From the NCBI RefSeq assembly GCF_901000735.1, contig NC_081546.1, positions 24,616,529 to 24,680,528 on the forward strand: 64,000 nucleotides of DNA, read 5' to 3'. Origin of the DNA: Corylus avellana (lineage: Eukaryota; Streptophyta; Magnoliopsida; Fagales; Betulaceae). This document shows, piece after piece, positions 58,861 through 64,000 of the stretch. The translations under genes were made by a program, and so were the position numbers. The first letter of the stretch is position 1, and each line of letters opens with the position of its first letter. The notes beneath the pieces are model-generated. The model was not told the origin of the DNA. It searched no databases and saw nothing but the letters and a program-made list of their open reading frames with translations.

Positions 58861-61762
58861 CTAGAACATTTTTCCAATACCATCTCCGCGAGGAACTTCT
58901 TCATGGACATCCATTCGACGCCAATTCCCTGCAAATGAAGCCATCTGCTCAACTTTGTCATACAACCCTAGAAGTCCACCTGTGTGTATGAAGAGGATCT
59001 TTCTCCCTTCCCACTTCTTAGGATTATCAGCCATGTCTTTCATCATCTCATAAGCAGCTTTCCCACTAAAATTAAACAATCAGATAAGGGAAAATATCAT
59101 TCAAACCATTTATGCTTTCCCACAACGAAATATCAATCAAATCAACAATATTCTCATGAGAAACAATAATATGTACATAGGCATCAATTGAAACTTCTGC
59201 TCAACGCACATAGGTTAACTCTTTTATTAAATCTTCAGATGAACCCAGGCAAGAAGGGGGAAGCAAACTAACAACAAAACAACATAACATCAAGGATAAC
59301 ATTAACCTTGTTTCATTCAGAATCAAAACAGTCGAGAAATGGCCTTTTTCCAGTTGTTGCAATCTAATTTGCAATTAGTTAATCACTACGTGTGTGAGTA
59401 TAAACTACCCCCGCCCTAAACAAGAAACATATTATGCTGAAAGAAATGCTCGGTAACTGGACTACTATATTAATGTACCAGCATTTGCTTGCATGGTCAG
59501 GTTGGCAGTTTCACATGTAGAGGAACCTTTCAACAATAGTCCTACCGTGTGTGAGACCCTTGACTCGATGACAGTGCTGATAGCATGCTGTTGCAGCTTC
59601 TATCCATGCCAACCAAGCAATCTAAATGCATGAAGGAGGCATGCCCTTGCACCGAGTTGGAGCCTGGTGGGAAGAAGGTTGTAATGCTGCCAGCAGGGTG
59701 TCGAGGATGGGTTGGTGTGTAGCATGTATTGGCTCCGAGTTACCCCAAGCATAGATTGTTGGGATGTAGCTTACTGTGTTCCTGCGAGGTGCACATGGTG
59801 GGTACACATGTGTAGCCTATTCTGATGGATGCACGTGGGAGCATTTCTGTGCGCTTGGCACAACATGGGCCTCTACATGCAGTGGCCGCAGGTACTCTTT
59901 GAATGCTAGTATGCTGCTGATGTGCTAGTATGCCACATTCACTGTGTTGTGAATCAATGTGGGGCATGCTATGTGCGGAAAGTAATCCATGCATGCAAAG
60001 GCTCACACATGAATTACAGTGAATGTGCTGTGAGCACACATAACAACTGCACGGGTATGGGCACACAAGCATGCAGGCGAGGCAGATTGGGCTATCAGCG
60101 CATCAGTGTCAGTTCCTGAGTGCTGCAGCCAGTTACAAAAGCTCTTGGACAAATGGTTTTCCATGCATGCTCCAACGAATGTGGCAGGCTGGCAGCCCAT
60201 GGCAAAGCAGTTACCAATAGTTATTTGTAATAACTGGACAAGAATGAGACTAGCAGCAAGGCATTGAGACAGTACATGAATGCAGTTATAAAACATAGCA
60301 ATCTTACTTCTCTTGCTCCCATACATTTAGGGGCAGTTAGTAAAAAAACTGCCCAAGGATGAGAGAAATCTGAGTATCCAGATTCTGGCGTGTAAAACAG
60401 AATGTGAAGTGTGCTAGCCTCTGTTATGTGTGGAAAAATATTGCAAGCGTTGGTGGCAAAATGATTGAGGACTAGAGGGTTGCCAGGGCCTTGAAGCATA
60501 CCTTTACCAATAGATTAATTGCTAACAATTTAGAGCGTAAAAAGAAGACAGCTCAGTCATCTACTCAAAGCTTTGAAGCACGAACTTCTCTTCTTATATT
60601 AGGAAACTATTTATTGATTGGAGTATTTCTTTCATGTTTAGCCTTACTTCAGTATATGAAAGTTGAGATGTGCATCAGGGGCATCACTACCGCCAATACC
60701 ACTCTCCCACAACAATATTACATATAAGATCTGACATAAGGCATTGTTTCCCCTTAAGAAATGAAACTTTCTCTCTAGCCAAAAAGTCGTCTTATGAGTT
60801 GAGATTCTCCAGTAATAAGCATCCACGTGGAGAAAAAATATGATGCATTGCAAAATATTGTGCATACCTGTATACGGGATCAAGAACAACACCAGTGGCT
60901 GCAGCGACTTCCTTGACAAATTTAAGCTCCTCAGAGGTGTTAATTGCATAGCCCAGCCCTTTGGCCTGTAGGAAGATAAGAATCTCATTACTTATTTTTA
61001 TAATCAATCAACCAGCATTCTCATACTGAATATTATTGCAAGCAAATTCTTGTTTTTCTGTTTTTTGTCTTTTGTTTTCTCTTCTCAAAACAAAAACATT
61101 AACAAACAACATAAACACAAAACACTCCTAAAAACACAAACAAATTTCACATTTATATCACATTAGAACACTTTTTCAAAAAAAAAAAAAAAAAACCCTC
61201 CAAAACACATTAACAAACAGAAAAGTGTTTAAAAAGAGAAAAACTTTCAAACACATTACTAAACAAGCCCTATAGTTTCTAGGATACAACTCCCACTCCC
61301 AAGTTGGGACAAAAAGGGGGGAAATTTTGAGACTGAATGAACGATAAAACTTGACATGCCAATCAAAAATAATAGAGGATAAGGTTGTGGCTTCAATACC
61401 TATTTGGTACTTCTGTAACTTACCAATAAAAGACAAAACATACCACTTCATCATTAATTGTCCAGATAGCTAGAAATCAAAGATTTCCATGAGAGCACAA
61501 TACAAAGAAAAAAATGGTTGAAAAAGGAAAAAATAAAATAATTAACAAAACAAAGAAAAAGGAGAAGTTCAAGAATACCCGAGACTATCCTTGAAGTGTA
61601 TATGCATAGGTGTGTGCCCCACATACCCACACGGCATTGCAACCCACCCACCCTTATTACATTAAACAAGATGAAAATTTTTAGTTTCCTTAGTATTTAT
61701 GTAAACTAGATCCAGCAGGCAAACTGAAATGATTGCAGCCCTATAATACGTGTCAACAAAAA

Positions 61763-61803
<41 letters not shown>

Positions 61804-62423
61804 AAATGAGTGCAGCCCTAGAATACATATCTATAAAAAAGATCTCTCTCTCTCTCTCTCTCTCAAAGACACATACGTGCTATGTTGAATGTAGGTAAAA
61901 TTTGCAGTGAGCGCGTCTGGTAAGTGAACTTCTTGAATAGAACAGGCAAACTACAGCAAGCTCACTCGGTCATGTTACAAGTAATATATGCCACCAAGAA
62001 ATATCTCCAACTCATGCAAACACTATAAATTCAACAAAGTAAATACATGTAGTCACATTCTAATTTATGCATTTCTAGAATGGAGACAGCAAATTTCAAG
62101 GGAGGTCAGCAATGAAACAGCATAATATTCTCATAAAAACCTATGTTAATATACTTATAAACACTCACATTTTGAATGTTAACAATATCACGTGGGTTAA
62201 CACCTGCTTCAAGTCCATTGAGCAGGCCTTGAACAAAGTCGTAAAAGTAATCAGGGTCATCACAAACAGAGAATGCGTGAACCTACAAATAAGTGAAACA
62301 TAGAAATGAAATTAATTGGCATGTTCAAGAACAGCAAATGAGAAACTATATTAAGAAGGACAAACCTTTGCCTTCAATGTACTCAGCCATGATCCCAACG
62401 ACAGACCAGCAACTGTACCCCCA
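58861..62423 (-). CDS. DCD: second copy of the D-cysteine desulfhydrase gene, 3' exons only
   Basis: Exons equivalent to 10, 9, 8 and 7 of the complete gene are at 59065-58861, 60965-60868, 62282-62169 and 62423-62366, with the same lengths, phases and GT-AG sites. Intron 6 continues to the window end, so exons 1-6 would lie beyond 64000. Protein differences are few; one is Arg to Gly near the C-terminus (EEVPRGDG against EEVPRRDG). No disabling change is seen. It may be a real tandem copy or the other allele. Confidence 0.85.
61765..61864. repeat. two (CT)n runs (copy B)
   Basis: Counterpart of 40763-40856 with different run lengths. Confidence 0.8.
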
Positions 62424-63269
62424 CTGAAAATCAACGAAAGTCATGTATTAATGAGGTATTAGTACAATCATCAACTCTCATATTTTCTGCACGACAGTAT
62501 TCTTTTAAATTCCCAAAATAAACTATATGAAAGATGAATAGTCATTTCTTTGATGGTAAAAAGCCCTACAAAAAGTTTGGTAGAACTCCACCAATATCTC
62601 TTTCAAAGACTGCAAGTATAAGTTGCTATTATAAAAGACAATTCATAGAATTAACCTAAATTCAAATCCAACTCAGTGAAGTCATTGTTGCTGCAAATGA
62701 GTCACTATCTAGACAAAGGAAATTCATTGAGGTGTGGTATCAAACATAAAAATAAGGTGATGTCTTGTCGACTTGGTAGTGATGCAATATGAATGGTTTC
62801 AATTTTGAGCATCAGAATTGGGAAAAAGGCCGAGGATTTTATTTCTCACTATATATATATATATATATATACGCATGAAAAAACTAAAGAGGAAATAATT
62901 GAAACAAATCCAAAGGTATACAGAGAGCTTTCCTAGTGTCTATGTATTATGAACCCCAAAATTATACTCTTTTGTTACTCTTTAAAATTCATAAAGTCAG
63001 ATATCTTGTGCTTTGCTGAATTTTCAAAGCCTGTTTGAGATGACTCTATAGAAAGCCCTTGAAAGCTTATACAAATAGTCTGGATTAACAGTCTTCTAAT
63101 CAAGAGGTTGGCCTCAACCTCTTCTTTGACAATCAGTCCTGAGTGAGTTAATTTGCTTCAGTGTTTTCTGACTTCAAGAACACCTCTCATCTGGAAGAAG
63201 GATTACCCTTAAACCCTACCCTTAAACCCTAATTTTAGCGCACACAACTCCTAAAAGATGATTCCAAGA

Positions 63270-64000
63270 AAAGTTCTGCAACCTTTACTTTTTCTTCCTT
63301 TTGTTTTTATATAAGTAATTCAATCTCCTTGAAAGTGCAGAATGGTACAATCCTAGTACACATAAAGTATATAAGAGAAACCCTGATTTGGGAGAAAGAG
63401 AAAAGTCCAAGAAATCAGAAAAAAAAAAACTAGAAAAATGCAGACTATTATACTCCATGCATAAAGCGATTTGAACATAATATTTTTTCGCTCTACAACT
63501 GAACTCTCACGATCTTCAAAGCACCTTGCATTCTGCTCTCCAAATAAACCATATTAAACACAAAGGTGTCATCCTCCAAACTTCCAAAATATTGTGACTT
63601 CCCAACTGGCCTCTCCAACTAGACAACAACTATCTTACCCTTCTAGGCATAACCCAATCAACACCAAAAAGATGAAAAAGCGAACTCCATAAATCTATTG
63701 CCACTTCGCAGTGAAGAAGAAGTTGATTAATGGACTCCCAATTATTCTTGCACATACAACACTAATCTATCACTATGACGTTCCACTTCCTGAGGTTATT
63801 TGAAGTCAAGATTTTCCCTAATTCCACCGTTCACACAAAGAATGCCTAACCCATGTATCTCTTCCAAACATAATCTAATCCCTTTTCCCATCCACAATTA
63901 TCAAATTAGCTTTCTAAACCAAAAAACCGAAACTTCAATGCCTTCAACCCACCAATTCTTATCAAAAATTCTGATTGTAGGCAACCCCTAATCTTGGAAC
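63270..64000 (-). mobile_element. LINE-1 fragment in intron 6, copy B
   Basis: Same decayed zf-RVT-bearing L1 fragment as 42340-43060; runs to the window end. Confidence 0.65.

Larger units (their letters stand above)
56946..64000. repeat. segmental duplication 2, copy B (continues beyond window)
   Basis: Direct copy of 35914-43060. Differences are scattered substitutions, microsatellite lengths, a 33-bp tandem unit in the LTR and a deletion of about 105 bp near 63190 relative to copy A (around 42160-42275). Confidence 0.92.

Overview
The window is nuclear DNA from a flowering plant, most likely a woody eudicot (species not determined). The signs are AT-rich intergenic DNA, genes with GT-AG introns, plant-specific families (PPR, DUF247, calmodulin-binding glutamate decarboxylase, ARMADILLO REPEAT ONLY) and dense plant transposons (LINE-1, Ty1/copia, TRIM, hAT, CACTA, Mutator-like and PIF/Harbinger-like MITEs). 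It is a scaffold with eight N-gaps: seven of exactly 100 N (probably nominal) and one of 317 N.

Layout. 1-5 kb: a duplicated fragment of a GAD 3' flank, then an intronless mitochondrial-type PPR gene (minus strand) broken by one in-frame TAG. 5.7-10.2 kb: a mosaic of copia and LINE pieces. 10.5 kb: a DUF247 gene (plus) cut by a gap. 12-13 kb: a foldback MITE, a CACTA end and an LTR end. 13.5-18.1 kb: a complete six-exon glutamate decarboxylase gene (minus, 503 aa). 21-27.6 kb: a six-exon gene (minus, 494 aa) encoding a PHD finger plus a divergent CW-like zinc finger. 29.2-30.2 kb: a hAT element with an exact 8-bp target duplication. 31.8-35.8 kb: a second copy of the 3' half of the PHD/CW gene, lying exactly between two gaps. 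37.9-47.6 kb: a complete ten-exon D-cysteine desulfhydrase/ACC-deaminase-like gene (minus, 428 aa). 49.7-51.4 kb: an intronless ARO-type armadillo gene (minus) whose last codons were displaced by a MITE. 51.6-56.9 kb: MITE, copia, a CCGGTT-rich hAT end and an inverted repeat. 56.9-64 kb: a second, nearly identical copy of the 3' half of the desulfhydrase locus, running off the window.

The genes are ordinary unlinked housekeeping or regulatory plant genes, with no sign of a functional cluster. The notable content is structural. A Tourist-like MITE supplies the current C-terminus of the ARO protein, and the ancestral end can still be read on its far side. Two large direct duplications have edges at assembly gaps, so they may be unmerged haplotypes rather than real tandem copies. 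Several transposons keep clean target-site duplications, including a MITE nested in a miniature LTR retrotransposon. I found no convincing evidence of a wholly new biological system; the PHD/CW-like protein and the MITE-captured ARO terminus are the best candidates for follow-up.
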